A DNA stretch of 64,000 nucleotides from Auanema rhodensis (lineage: Eukaryota > Nematoda > Chromadorea > Rhabditida > Rhabditidae): positions 26,365,638-26,429,637 of the forward strand of contig OZ059900.1 in NCBI GenBank assembly GCA_964057225.1, read 5' to 3'. Positions within the stretch are counted from its first letter, which is position 1; every line of letters starts with the position of its first letter. Of this stretch, positions 46,060-59,551 are shown piece after piece. A program made the position numbers and the translations under genes. The notes beneath the pieces were generated by a model. That model was not told the DNA's origin. It worked only from the letters and a program-made list of their open reading frames with translations, and searched no databases.

Positions 46060-49000
46060 CATTCCGCGCCTAAATCAAATATTTTCATCAATGTTAGGTG
46101 AACAGCATTTATATCCAGATACGCCAGATTTGTATTATAAGCTGTGCGCATAGAACATAACAGAATCAAAAGCCCCTACAATTTTCACGTTCAATGATAT
46201 ACATTTTCCAAATTCTGATGTTTAGAAATTAATTCTACGTGCCTAAATCAAAATACTTCCATCAAGGTAGCGAAAGATGTTTTTATATCCAGATACACCA
46301 GATTTGATTGTAAGTTGTGTGCATAGAACATACCAGAATCGCAAGCCCCTACAATGTTCACGTTCAATGATATACATTTTCCAAATTCTGATGTTTAGGA
46401 ATTAATTCTACGTGCCTAAATCAAAATACTTCTATCAAAGTTTTGAAAAGTGTTTTTATATTTAGATAGACCACAATTGATTGCAAGCCGTATTTACAAA
46501 AAAAGACTAGAATCGCAAGCCCCTACAATTTTTATGTTCAAAAATGTACATTTTTAAATATCTGATGTTCACAGAATATTTCTACGCGCCTAAATCGAAA
46601 TATTTTCATCAATGTTGAGTGAACAGTATTTATATCCATATACACCACATTTGATTGTAAGTTGTGTGCATAGAACATACCAGAATCGCAAGCCCCTACA
46701 ATTTTCACGTTCAATGATGTACATTTTCCAAATTCTGATGTTAAGGAATTAATTGTACGTGCCTAAATCAAAATACTTCCATCAAAGTTCTGAAAGGTGT
46801 ATTTATATTCAGATAGACCACAATTGATTGCTAGCCGTATTTACAAAAGAGACTAGAATCCCAAGTCCCTACAATTTTTATGTTCAATAAAATACATTTT
46901 TAAATATCTGATGTTCACAGAATATTTCTACGCGCCTAAATCAAAATTTTTTCATCAATGTTGAGTGAACAGTATTTATATCCATATACACCACATTTGA
47001 TTGTAAGTTGTGTGCATAGAACATACCAGAATCGCAAGCCCCTACAATTTTCACGTTCAATGATATACATTTACCAAATTCTGATGTTAAGGAATTAATT
47101 GTACGTGCCTAAATCAAAATACTTCCATCAAAGTTCTGAAAGGTGTATTTATATTCAGATACACCAGATTTGATTGTAAGTTGTGTACATAGAACATACC
47201 AGAATCGCAAGCCCCTACAATGTTCACGTTCAATGATATACATTTTCCAAATTCTGATGTTTAGAAATTAATTCTACGTGCCTAAATCAAAATACTTCCA
47301 TCAAGGTAGTGAAAGATGATTTTATATCCAGATACACCAGATTTGATTGTAAGTTGTGTGCATAGAACATACCAGAATCGCAAGCCCCTACAATTTTCAC
47401 GTTCAATGATGTACATTTTCCAAATTCTGATGTTTAGGAATTAATTGTACGTGCCTAAATCAAAATATTTCCATCAAAGTTCTGAAAGGTGTATTTATAT
47501 TCAGATACACCAGATTTGATTGTAAGTTGTGTGCATAGAACATACCAGAATCGCAAGCTTCTACAATGTTCACGTTCAATGATATACATTTTCCAAATTC
47601 TGATGTTTAGAAATTAATTCTACGTGCCTAAATCAAAATATTTTCATCAATGTTGAGTGAACAGTATTTATATCCATATACACCAGATTTGATTGTAAGT
47701 TGTGTGCATAGAACATACCAGAATCGCAAGCCCCTACAATTTTCACGTTCAATGATATACATTTACCAAATTCTGATGTTTAGGAATTAATTCTACGTGC
47801 CTAAATCAAAATACTTCCATCAAGGTTGTGGAAGATGTTTTTATATCCAGATACACCAGATTTGATTGTAAGTTGTGTGCATAGAACATACCAGAATCGC
47901 AAGCCCCTACAATTTTCACGTTCAATGATGTACATTTTCCAAATTCTGATGTTTAGGAATTAATTGTACGTGCCTAAATCAAAATATTTCCATCAAAGTT
48001 CTGAAAGGTGTATTTATATTCAGATACACCAGATTTGATTGTAAGTTGTGGGCATAGAACATACCAGAATCGCAAGCTTCTACAATGTTCACGTTCAATG
48101 ATATTCATTTTCCAAATTCTGATGTTTAGAAATTAATTCTACGTGCCTAAATCAAAATATTTTCATCAATGTTGAGTGAACAGTATTTATATCCATATAC
48201 ACCAGATTTGATTGTAAGTTGTGTGCATAGAACATACCAGAATCGCAAGCCCCTACAATTTTCACGTTCAATGATATACATTTACCAAATTCTGATGTTT
48301 AGGAATTAATTCTACGTGCCTAAATCAAAATATTTCCATCAAGGTAGTGAAAAATGTTTTTGTATCCAGATACACCAGATTTGATTGTAAGTTGTGTGCA
48401 TAGAACATACCAGAATCGCAAGCCCCTACAATGTTCACGTTCAATGATATACATTTTCCAAATTCTGATGTTTAGGAATTAATTCTACGTGCCTAAATCA
48501 AAATACTTCCATCAAGGTTGTGAAAGATGTTTTTATATCCAGATACACCAGATTTGATTGTAAGTTGTGTGCATAGAACATACCAGAATCGCAAGCCCCT
48601 ACAATTCTCACGTTCAATGATATACATTTACCAAATTCTGATGTTCAGGAATTAATTCTACGCGCCTAAATCAAAATAATTTCATCAATGTTGAGTGAAC
48701 AGTATTTATATCCATATACACCAGATTTGATTGTAAGTTGTGTGCATAGAACATACCATAATCGCAAGCCCCTACAATTTTCACGTTCAATGATATACAT
48801 TTTCCAAATTCTGATATTTAGGAATTAATTCTACGTGACTAAATCAAAATACTTCCATCAAGGTAGTGAAAGATGTTTTTATATCCAGATACACCAGATT
48901 TGATTGTAAGTTGTGTGCATAGAACATACCAGAATCGCAAGCCCCTACAATGTTCACGTTCAATGATATACATTTTCCAAATTCTGTTGTTTAGGAATTA

Positions 49001-52000
49001 ATTCTACGCGCCTAAATCAAAATAATTTCATCAATGTTGAGTGAACAGTATTTATATCCATATACACCAGATTTGATTGTAAGTTGTGTGCATAGAACAT
49101 ACCAGAATCGCAAGCCCCTACAATGTTCACGTTCAATGATATACATTTTCCAAATTCTGTTGTTTAGAAGTTAATTCTACGTGCCTAAATCAAAATATTT
49201 TCATCAATGTTGAGTGAACAGTATTTATATCCATATACACCAGATTTGATTGTAAGTTGTGTGCATAGAACATACCAGAATCGCAAGCCCCTACAATTTT
49301 CACGTTCAATGATATACATTTACCAAATTCTGATGTTTAGAAATTAATTCTACGTGCCTAAATCAAAATACTTCCATCAAGGTTGTGAAAGATGTTTTTA
49401 TATCCAGATACACCAGATTTGATTGTAAGTTGTGTGCATAGAACATACCAGAATCGCAAGCCCCTACAATGTTCACGTTCAATGATATACATTTACCAAA
49501 TTCTGATGTTAAGAAATTAATTCTACGTGCCTAAATCAAAATATTTTCATCAATGTTGAGTGAACAGTATTTATATCCATATACACCAGATTTGATTGTA
49601 AGTTGTGTGCATAGAACATACCAGAATCGCAAGCCCCTACAATTTTCACGTTCAATGATATACATTTACCAAATTCTGATGTTTAGAAATTAATTCTACG
49701 TGCCTAAATCAAAATATTTTCATCAATGTTGAGTGAACAGTATTTATATCCATATACACCAGATTTGATTGTAAGTTGTGTGCATAGAACATACCAGAAT
49801 CGCAAGCCCCTACAATTTTCACGTTCAATGATATACATTTACCAAATTCTGATGTTTAGAAATTAATTCTACGTGCCTAAATCAAAATATTTTCATCAAT
49901 GTTGAGTGAACAGTATTTATATCCATATACACCAGATTTGATTGTAAGTTGTGTGCATAGAACATACCAGAATCGCAAGCCCCTACAATTTTCACGTTCA
50001 ATGATATACATTTTCCAAATTCTGATGTTTAGGAATTAATTCTACGTGACTAAATCAAAATATTTCCATCAAGGTAGTGAAAAATGTTTTTATATCCAGA
50101 TACACCAGATTTGATTGTAAGTTGTGTGCGTAGAACATACCAGAATCCCAAGTCCCTACAATTTTTATGTTCAATAAAATACATTTTTAAATATCTGATG
50201 TTCACAGAATATTTCTACGCGCCTAAATCAAAATTTTTTCATCAATGTTGAGTGAACAGTATTTATATCCATATACACCAGATTTGATTGTAAGTTGTGT
50301 GCATAGAACATACCAGAATCGCAAGCCCCTACAATTTTCACGTTCAATGATATACATTTACCAAATTCTGATGTTTAGGAATTGATTCTACGTGCCTAAA
50401 TCAAAATATTTCCATCAAGGTAGTGAAAGATGTTTTTATATCCAGATACACCAGATTTGATTGTAAGTTGTGTGCATAGAACATACCAGAATCGCAAGCC
50501 CCTACAATGTTCACGTTCAATGATATACATTTTCCAAATTCTGATGTTTAGAAATTAATTCTACGTGCCTAAATCAAAATACTTCCATCAAGGTAGTGAA
50601 AGATGATTTTATATCCAGATACACCAGATTTGATTGTAAGTTGTGTGCATAGAACATACCAGAATCGCAAGCCCCTACAATTTTCACGTTCAATGATATA
50701 CATTTACCAAATTCTGATGTTTAGGAATTGATTCTACGTGCCTAAATCAAAATATTTCCATCAAGGTAGTGAAAGATGTTTTTATATCCAGATACACCAG
50801 ATTTGATTGTAAGTTGTGTGCATAGAACATACCAGAATCGCAAGCCCCTACAATGTTCACGTTCAATGATATACATTTTCCAAATTCTGATGTTTAGGAA
50901 TTAATTGTACGTGCCTAAATCAAAATATTTCCATCAAAGTTCTGAAAGGTGTATTTATATTCAGATACACCAGATTTGATTGTAAGTTGTGGGCATAGAA
51001 CATACCAGAATCGCAAGCTTCTACAATGTTCACGTTCAATGATATACATTTTCCAAATTCTGATGTTTAGAAATTAATTCTACGTGCCTAAATCAAAATA
51101 TTTTCATCAATGTTGAGTGAACAGTATTTATATCCATATACACCAGATTTGATTGTAAGTTGTGTGCATAGAACATACCAGAATCGCAAGCCCCTACAAT
51201 TTTCACGTTCAATGATATACATTTACTAAATTCTGATGTTTAGGAATTAATTCTACGTGCCTAAATCAAAATACTTCCATCAAGGTTGTGAAAGATGTTT
51301 TTATATCCAGATACACCAGATTTGATTGTAAGTTGTGTGCATAGAACATACCAGAATCGCAAGCCCCTACAATGTTCACGTTCAATGATATACATTTTCC
51401 AAATTCTGTTGTTTAGGAATTAATTCTACGCGCCTAAATCAAAATAATTTCATCAATGTTGAGTGAACAGTATTTATATCCATATACACCAGATTTGATT
51501 GTAAGTTGTGTGCATAGAACATACCAGAATCGCAAGCCCCTACAATTTTCACGTTCAATGATATACATTTTCCAAATTCTGATGTTTAGAAATTAATTCT
51601 ACGTGCCTAAATCAAAATATTTCCATCAAAGTTCTGAAAGGTGTATTTATATTCAGATACACCAGATTTGATTGTAAGTTGTGTGCATAGAACATACCAG
51701 AATCGCAAGCTTCTACAATGTTCACGTTCAATGATATACATTTTCCAAATTCTGATGTTTAGAAATTAATTCTACGTGCCTAAATCAAAATATTTTCATC
51801 AATGTTGAGTGAACAGTATTTATATCCATATACACCAGATTTGATTGTAAGTTGTGTGCATAGAACATACCAGAATCGCAAGCCCCTACAATTTTCACGT
51901 TCAATGATATACATTTACCAAATTCTGATGTTTAGGAATTAATTCTACGTGACTAAATCAAAATATTTCCATCAAGGTAGTGAAAAATGTTTTTATATCC

Positions 52001-55000
52001 AGATACACCAGATTTGATTGTAAGTTGTGTGCATAGAACATACCAGAATCGCAAGCCCCTACAATGTTCACGTTCAATGATATACATTTTCCAAATTCTG
52101 TTGTTTAGGAATTAATTCTACGCGCCTAAATCAAAATAATTTCATCAATGTTGAGTGAACAGTATTTATATCCATATACACCAGATTTGATTGTAAGTTG
52201 TGTGCATAGAACATACCAGAATCGCAAGCCCCTACAATGTTCACGTTCAATGATATACATTTTCCAAATTCTGTTGTTTAGGAATTAATTCTACGCGCCT
52301 AAATCAAAATAATTTCATCAATGTTGAGTGAACAGTATTTATATCCATATACACCAGATTTGATTGTAAGTTGTGTGCATAGAACATACCAGAATCGCAA
52401 GCCCCTACAATTTTCACGTTCAATGATATACATTTTCCAAATTCTGATGTTTAGGAATTAATTCTACGTGACTAAATCAAAATACTTCCATCAAGGTAGT
52501 GAAAGATGTTTTTATATCCAGATACACCAGATTTGATTGTAAGTTGTGTGCATAGAACATACCAGAATCGCAAGCCCCTACAATTTTCACGTTCAATGAT
52601 ATACATTTTCCAAATTCTGATGTTTAGGAATTAATTCTACGTGACTAAATCAAAATACTTCCATCAAGGTAGTGAAAGATGTTTTTATATCCAGATACAC
52701 CAGATTTGATTGTAAGTTGTGTGCATAGAACATACCAGAATCGCAAGCCCCTACAATTTTCACGTTCAATGATATACATTTACCAAATTCTGATGTTTAG
52801 GAATTAATTCTACGTGCCTAAATCAAAATACTTCCATCAAAGTTCTGAAAGGTGTATTTATATTCAGATACACCAGATTTGATTGTAAGTTGTGTGCATA
52901 GAACATACCAGAATCGCAAGCCCCTACAATGTTCACGTTCAATGATATACATTTTCCAAATTCTGTTGTTTAGGAATTAATTCTACGCGCCTAAATCAAA
53001 ATAATTTCATCAATGTTGAGTGAACAGTATTTATATCCATATACACCAGATTTGATTGTAAGTTGTGTGCATAGAACATACCAGAATCGCAAGCCCCTAC
53101 AATTTTCACGTTCAATGATATACATTTTCCAAATTCTGATGTTTAGGAATTAATTCTACGTGACTAAATCAAAATACTTCCATCAAGGTAGTGAAAGATG
53201 TTTTTATATCCAGATACACCAGATTTGATTGTAAGTTGTGTGCATAGAACATACCAGAATCGCAAGCCCCTACAATTTTCACGTTCAATGATATACATTT
53301 TCCAAATTCTGATGTTTAGAAATTAATTCTACGTGCCTAAATCAAAATACTTCCATCAAGGTAGCGAAAGATGTTTTTATATCCAGATACACCAGATTTG
53401 ATTGTAAGTTGTGTGCATAGAACATACCAGAATCGCAAGCCCCTACAATGTTCACGTTCAATGATATACATTTTCCAAATTCTGATGTTTAGAAATTAAT
53501 TCTACGTGCCTAAATCAAAATACTTCCATCAAGGTAGTGAAAGATGATTTTATATCCAGATACACCAGATTTGATTGTAAGTTGTGTGCATAGAACATGC
53601 CAGAATCGCAAGCCCCTACAATTTTCACGTTCAATGATGTACATTTTCCAAATTCTGATGTTTAGAAATTAATTCTACGTGCCTAAATCAAAATACTTCC
53701 ATCAAGGTAGTGAAAGATGTTTTTATATCCAAATACACCAGATTTGATTGTAAGTTGTGTGCATAGAACATACCAGAATCGCAAGCCCCTACAATTTTCA
53801 CGTTCAATGATATACATTTTCCAAATTCTGATGTTTAGAAATTAATTCTACGTGCCTAAATCAAAATACTTCCATCAAGGTAGTGAAAGATGTTTTTATA
53901 TCCAGATACACCAGATTTGATTGTAAGTTGTGTGCATAGAACATACCAGAATCGCAAGCCCCTACAATTTTCACGTTCAATGATATACATTTTCCAAATT
54001 CTGATGTTTAGAAATTAATTCTACGTGCCTAAATCAAAATACTTCCATCAAGGTAGTGAAAGATGTTTTTATATCCATATACACCACATTTGATTGTAAG
54101 TTGTGTGCATAGAACATACCAGAATCGCAAGCCCCTACAATTTTCACGTTCAATGATATACATTTTCCAAATTCTGATGTTTAGGAATTAATTCTACGTG
54201 CCTAAATCAAAATACTTCCATCAAGGTAGTGAAAGATGTTTTTATATCCAGATACACCAGATTTGATTGTAAGTTGTGTGCATAGAACATACCAGAATCG
54301 CAAGCCCCTACAATTTTCACGTTCAATGATATACATTTTCCAAATTCTGATATTTAGGAATTAATTCTACGTGACTAAATCAAAATACTTCCATCAAGGT
54401 AGTGAAAGATGTTTTTATATCCAGATACACCAGATTTGATTGTAAGTTGTGTGCATAGAACATACCAGAATCGCAAGCCCCTACAATGTTCACGTTCAAT
54501 GATATACATTTTCCAAATTCTGTTGTTTAGGAATTAATTCTACGCGCCTAAATCAAAATAATTTCATCAATGTTGAGTGAACAGTATTTATATCCATATA
54601 CACCAGATTTGATTGTAAGTTGTGTGCATAGAACATACCAGAATCGCAAGCCCCTACAATGTTCACGTTCAATGATATACATTTTCCAAATTCTGATGTT
54701 TAGAAATTAATTCTACGTGCCTAAATCAAAATACTTCCATCAAGGTAGTGAAAGATGTTTTTATATCCAGATACACCAGATTTGATTGTAAGTTGTGTGC
54801 ATAGAACATACCAGAATCGCAAGCCCCTACAATTTTCACGTTCAATGATATACATTTTCCAAATTCTGATGTTTAGAAATTAATTCTACGTGCCTAAATC
54901 AAAATACTTCCATCAAGGTAGTGAAAGATGTTTTTATATCCAGATACACCAGGTTTGATTGTAAGTTGTGTGCATAGAACATACCAGAATCGCAAGCCCC

Positions 55001-55515
55001 TACAATTTTTATGTTCAATAATGTACATTTTTAGATATCTGATGTTCACAGAATATTTCTACGCGCCTAAATCAAAATATTTTTATCAATGTTGAGTGAA
55101 CAGTATTTATATCCATATACACCAGATTTAATTGTAAGTTGTGTGCATAGAACGTACCAGAATCGCAAGCCCCTACAATTTTCACGTTCAATGATATACA
55201 TTTTCCAAATTCTGATGTTTAGGACTTAATTCTACGTGCCTTAATCAAAATACTTCCATCAAGGTAGTGAAAGGTGTATTTATATTCAGATACACCAGAT
55301 TTGATTGTAAGTTGTGTGCATAGAACATACCAGAATCGCAAGCCCCTACAATGTTCACGTTCAATGATGTACATTTTCCAAATTCTGATGTTTAGGAATT
55401 AATTGTACGTGCCTAAATTAAAATACTTCCATCAAAGTTCTGAAAGGTGTATTTTTATTCAGATAGACCACAATTGATTGCTAGCCGTATTAACAAAAGA
55501 GACAAGGATCCCAGT
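46060..55515. repeat. ~173-bp satellite array, right
   Basis: About 54 monomers, the reverse complement of the left array, marked by CCAGAATCGCAAGCCCCTAC. The same monomer types are present. Long runs of near-identical multi-monomer blocks (for example around 49,700-49,950 and 52,400-52,700) indicate recent local amplification. No gene. Confidence 0.95.
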
Positions 55516-55680
55516 AGAGAGCCGTGCAAAATTTACTAACCACGCCCCCAAACAGCTGTCAAAAACATACTTTTGGGGGCATCAGCTGCTAAAAACATAC
55601 TTTCGGGGCGCGTCAGCTGTCAAAAACATATTTTTGAGCGTCAGCTGTTAAAATCATATTTTGGGATCATGGTTCATGGT
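55516..55680. repeat. CAGCTG-containing ~30-bp repeats, right
   Basis: Mirror of 12,150-12,260; four units with CAGCTGTCAAAAACATA-like sequence. Confidence 0.65.
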
Positions 55681-56140
55681 TTTTCCTTTTTTAAATATAA
55701 AAGTCATGATTTAAAGCATGATTTTTTTTTAAAATCAAATTTAAATATGCTTTTTCAAATGTATGTATATATTTTTAATTATTTTCAAATATATTAAGTA
55801 AAAATAAAAATCTTAAATTGATTAAAAATTTTAAATATTTAAATTATATTTAAATTTTATATATATATATATATATATATATTATATTTAAACTTTAAAT
55901 ATTTAAATTATATTTAAATTTTATATATATAAATTATATTTAAACTCTAAATTTTATATATAAATTATATTTAAATTTTAAATATATAAATTTGTTTTTA
56001 AATTTTATTTATTTTTTTATTTCTTTATTATATTTATTAATAATGTTTGTTTACTTATTTTGTTTATTTTTTATTGTATTGTGTTTGTACTATTTTATTT
56101 GTATTTTTGAAGATCAATAAAATTTTTGCATGTAGATAAA
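55680..56140. repeat. AT-rich low-complexity tract, right
   Basis: Mirror of 11,660-12,150, with a (TA)n run near 55,858-55,885. The tandem 2,417-bp periodicity starts inside it at about 55,943. Confidence 0.8.
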
Positions 56141-56177
56141 TTTGTTCACCGTACTTGTTATGGGTAATTCAATGGAA

Positions 56178-56310
56178 CACATATCGAAAGTTAATTCGAT
56201 ATGAAATACCAAAATTTAATGGAACACATATCGAAAGTTAATTCGATAAGAACGATATGAAATACCAAAATTCAATGGAACACATATCGAAGGTTAATTC
56301 GATAAGAATG
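56178..56310. repeat. three ~56-bp subterminal repeats with ATATCGAA(A/G)GTTAATTCGAT
   Basis: Three direct copies of GGAACACATATCGAAAGTTA followed by an ATTCGATA half; each has an internal TATCGAA/TTCGATA inverted pair. They recur in every array unit (about 58,595, 61,012, 63,429) and on the left at 11,500-11,655. Possible protein-binding sites near the element end. Confidence 0.6.
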
Positions 56311-56975
56311 ACATTAAATTATTAATTTTTGAAATTACAAATTGTTATTAATTATATTTATTCTAACAAGTAAAAGTTTCAAATTAAAAGAAAAGACTAG
56401 TTTTAAATTTTATTTTACTAATATAACAATACAATAACTAAATAGAGCACACATTGAAGGTGAATACAATAAGATTAACAAACAGTTGCGCTGACCTCAA
56501 CGCCACGCATATCGATGGTTGATAAACAGTAATAACTGCACTGTGGGGGTTTAAATATAGTATAATCATTTTAACATTTCAAAAGTTTTAATTTCGTAAT
56601 ATAATCATTATTAAATATTCAAGAATGAAATATTTTTCACATATAAAACGTTGGCAGTCATATGTTTTGTGCTACAATATGGGTGTAAAAGTATACTATG
56701 AATAATATATGAGCTATTAAGCAAAGTTTGAAAAGCCTAAATGTTTTACAGAGATGGCTGTTGTTTATGGCACAAACGGTAAACAATAATGTTTAAAGAG
56801 ATGTAAAAACTAATTAATATGCAGATTGTTTACAGGTTCAGAGTGCGCCAACTGCTGGCAACTGTCGATGAGATGAGTATATCTGCATAAATATGCTGTA
56901 AAATCTAATTAATAAAAGAATTTCATCAGCAAACTTGATTGTAACACAATGGGTTGTACTTTACAAAAATCTTTG

Positions 56976-56983
56976 TATAAAAG
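56976..56983 (+). promoter_or_regulatory. TATA box of the Cys-rich gene (unit 1)
   Basis: TATAAAAG 152 bp upstream of the ATG at 57,135, followed by a C/T-rich leader; repeated in units 2 and 3 (+2,417 each). Confidence 0.45.
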
Positions 56984-57134
56984 GTTGGCAATTTTGCTAC
57001 ATTTACATTTCAGCTCTGCCAACTATCCGAGGATCCGACGTTTCACCATCTTCTGCCACTCTTTGCCAATCGCCATAGACTGCTCCTCTCTGCAAGTTTT
57101 TCTTAATTTTTAGAAAGTTGGATCTTTAGCGGAA

Positions 57135-57719
57135 ATGAAGCGTGCTGTACTTGCTGATGTGACAAATGTTGTGCGCAAATCGCCTGAACCTGAAGTACCA
57201 CGACCACCCACACCAGCTCCAAATTTTACAAGTTTTGGTATGAACCTTAACTTGTATTTTTTAAATCTTTAATTTAGATTCACCAATAAAGCAGATGGAG
57301 ATTCTGAGAGAGAGCACTCCACCAAGGAGTGTATTAATGAGACCAATTTGTCTCTGCAAAACTTGTAGGGAATCATTGCAGGTTATAGACGAGTATCACT
57401 GTTTCAGCCTCTGTATAAAGTGTAGAGGAAGGAATGATGCGTTGGGTCTTTTGAAGGAATTTCGTCACTATAAGCCCGAAAATTTCTCTATTAATGTAAG
57501 CTTGCATATTTATTTATTTTCAATTTTATCATTTTTTAGATGCGCTCTTATAACACCATGACGTGCAAGCAGTTGTTGAACAATATGGGCTATATTGTTA
57601 TATATGCAGATGAGGCTACTGTAAAGACTTTTGGTTATAAGCAGAAGGTATTCTACTTTAAACTAAGTCCAGAAGCACTCAACCTGAACATGTTTATCCG
57701 CTTTGATCCTTCATTTTGA
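57135..57719 (+). CDS. three-exon Cys-rich 166-aa protein, array unit 1
   Basis: Exons 57135-57237, 57278-57495 and 57540-57719 keep phase over introns of 40 and 44 nt. The product begins MKRAVLADVTNVVRK, has a Pro-rich PRPPTPAP, then CLCKTC ... CFSLCIKC (likely zinc-binding) and a globular C-terminus ending FIRFDPSF. Not recognised. The four intact copies in this window suggest either constraint or very recent amplification. It lies head-in from the Polinton end, convergent with the chromodomain fragment. Confidence 0.65.
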
Positions 57720-58016
57720 CTACAACAAGCACAAATAGTACAATTGGCGTTTTATTCTTGTTTTGTTATGTGGCATTTTTATATTCTCAGCCGTAACATT
57801 TTTTTTTCCAGCTCTTGCGAATATCCATCAATGGCTCATAAATTGAGGACGAATGATCAACCAACTGGTAAGAATTTGAAAATTTGAATAGTCTACATTT
57901 TTTTTTTTGCAGGTTGAATTGTTGTTTTGTATTTTGCTGGTTTTTTTATTGTTACATTATTCGATATATCAAATAAATCATTTATTATAATTACAATTGT
58001 TTATAACATTGAAAAG

Positions 58017-58262
58017 TTATACATTTAAATTTTCTGCATCTATTCATTCATTAAAGTTGTCGGGATATCCACTCCATTTTACAAATACTTGACGTTTACC
58101 GCTTCGAGTACGCTCTTTTAAACCTTTTTCTATATAGTACTTGTTACTTTTATTAGTAGCCAAGACAAGTTCAGGTTTATAGAATTTTCCCTTTATACGT
58201 TCACCATTATAATCTACAAGTTTATACACGGTTGGGTTTCCGGTTACAACCTCATCAATTGT
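58017..58262 (-). pseudogene. INT: Polinton integrase C-terminal chromodomain, unit 1
   Basis: Frame from about 58,262 to the stop at 58,017: VTGNPTVYKLVDYNGE, then a chromodomain ending VFVKWSGYPDNFNE. A TGA (58,044-58,046) stands where these chromodomains have a conserved Trp; nine more codons follow before TAA. The fragment is cut at its 5' side at 58,263 by the unit joint, so the DDE core is absent. It is the missing C-terminus of the integrase started at 9,963. Confidence 0.8.
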
Positions 58263-59551
58263 GAATCGCCATAGACTGCTCCTCTCTGCAAGTTTTTCTT
58301 AATTTTTAGAAAGTTGGATCTTATATATATTTCATATATCTTATATATAATTATATTTAAACTTTAAATTTTATATATAAATTATATTTAAATTTTAAAT
58401 ATATAAATTTGTTTTTAAATTTTATTTATTTTTTTATTTCTTTATTATATTTATTAATAATGTTTGTTTACTTATTTTGTTTATTTTTTATTGTATTGTG
58501 TTTGTACTATTTTATTTGTATTTTTGAAGATCAATAAAATTTTTGCATGTAGATAAATTTGTTCACCGTACTTGTTATGGGTAATTCAATGGAACACATA
58601 TCGAAAGTTAATTCGATATGAAATACCAAAATTTAATGGAACACATATCGAAAGTTAATTCGATAAGAACGATATGAAATACCAAAATTCAATGGAACAC
58701 ATATCGAAGGTTAATTCGATAAGAATGACATTAAATTATTAATTTTTGAAATTACAAATTGTTATTAATTATATTTATTCTAACAAGTAAAAGTTTCAAA
58801 TTAAAAGAAAAGACTAGTTTTAAATTTTATTTTACTAATATAACAATACAATAACTAAATAGAGCACACATTGAAGGTGAATACAATAAGATTAACAAAC
58901 AGTTGCGCTGACCTCAACGCCACGCATATCGATGGTTGATAAACAGTAATAACTGCACTGTGGGGGTTTAAATATAGTATAATCATTTTAACATTTCAAA
59001 AGTTTTAATTTCGTAATATAATCATTATTAAATATTCAAGAATGAAATATTTTTCACATATAAAACGTTGGCAGTCATATGTTTTGTGCTACAATATGGG
59101 TGTAAAAGTATACTATGAATAATATATGAGCTATTAAGCAAAGTTTGAAAAGCCTAAATGTTTTACAGAGATGGCTGTTGTTTATGGCACAAACGGTAAA
59201 CAATAATGTTTAAAGAGATGTAAAAACTAATTAATATGCAGATTGTTTACAGGTTCAGAGTGCGCCAACTGCTGGCAACTGTCGATGAGATGAGTATATC
59301 TGCATAAATATGCTGTAAAATCTAATTAATAAAAGAATTTCATCAGCAAACTTGATTGTAACACAATGGGTTGTACTTTACAAAAATCTTTGTATAAAAG
59401 GTTGGCAATTTTGCTACATTTACATTTCAGCTCTGCCAACTATCCGAGGATCCGACGTTTCACCATCTTCTGCCACTCTTTGCCAATCGCCATAGACTGC
59501 TCCTCTCTGCAAGTTTTTCTTAATTTTTAGAAAGTTGGATCTTTAGCGGAA

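Larger units (their letters stand above)
32610..58009. repeat. right arm of the giant imperfect palindrome
   Basis: Reverse complement of 10,114-30,001 and about 5.5 kb longer, through a longer satellite, a 2.2 kb block (43.9-46.06 kb) missing on the left, the Rep-1 3' exons and a 540-bp exon duplication. Its outer end lies inside the first unit of the 2,417-bp tandem array. Confidence 0.9.

Noticed and set aside
45966-46169. 67-codon minus-strand ORF at the satellite edge
   Set aside because: Built from satellite and short repeats; no protein features.
55573-55797. 74-codon ORF
   Set aside because: Lies in CAGCTG repeats and AT-rich low-complexity DNA.
57844-57990. Possible spliced membrane peptide after the Cys-rich gene (ATGGCTCATAAATTG plus a hydrophobic exon)
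   Set aside because: The joined exons give an immediate stop; phase does not support it.
10114-58009. Palindrome as a pure assembly artefact
   Set aside because: The arms differ by substitutions, indels, satellite length and unique blocks, so they are not one sequence written twice; still needs spanning reads.
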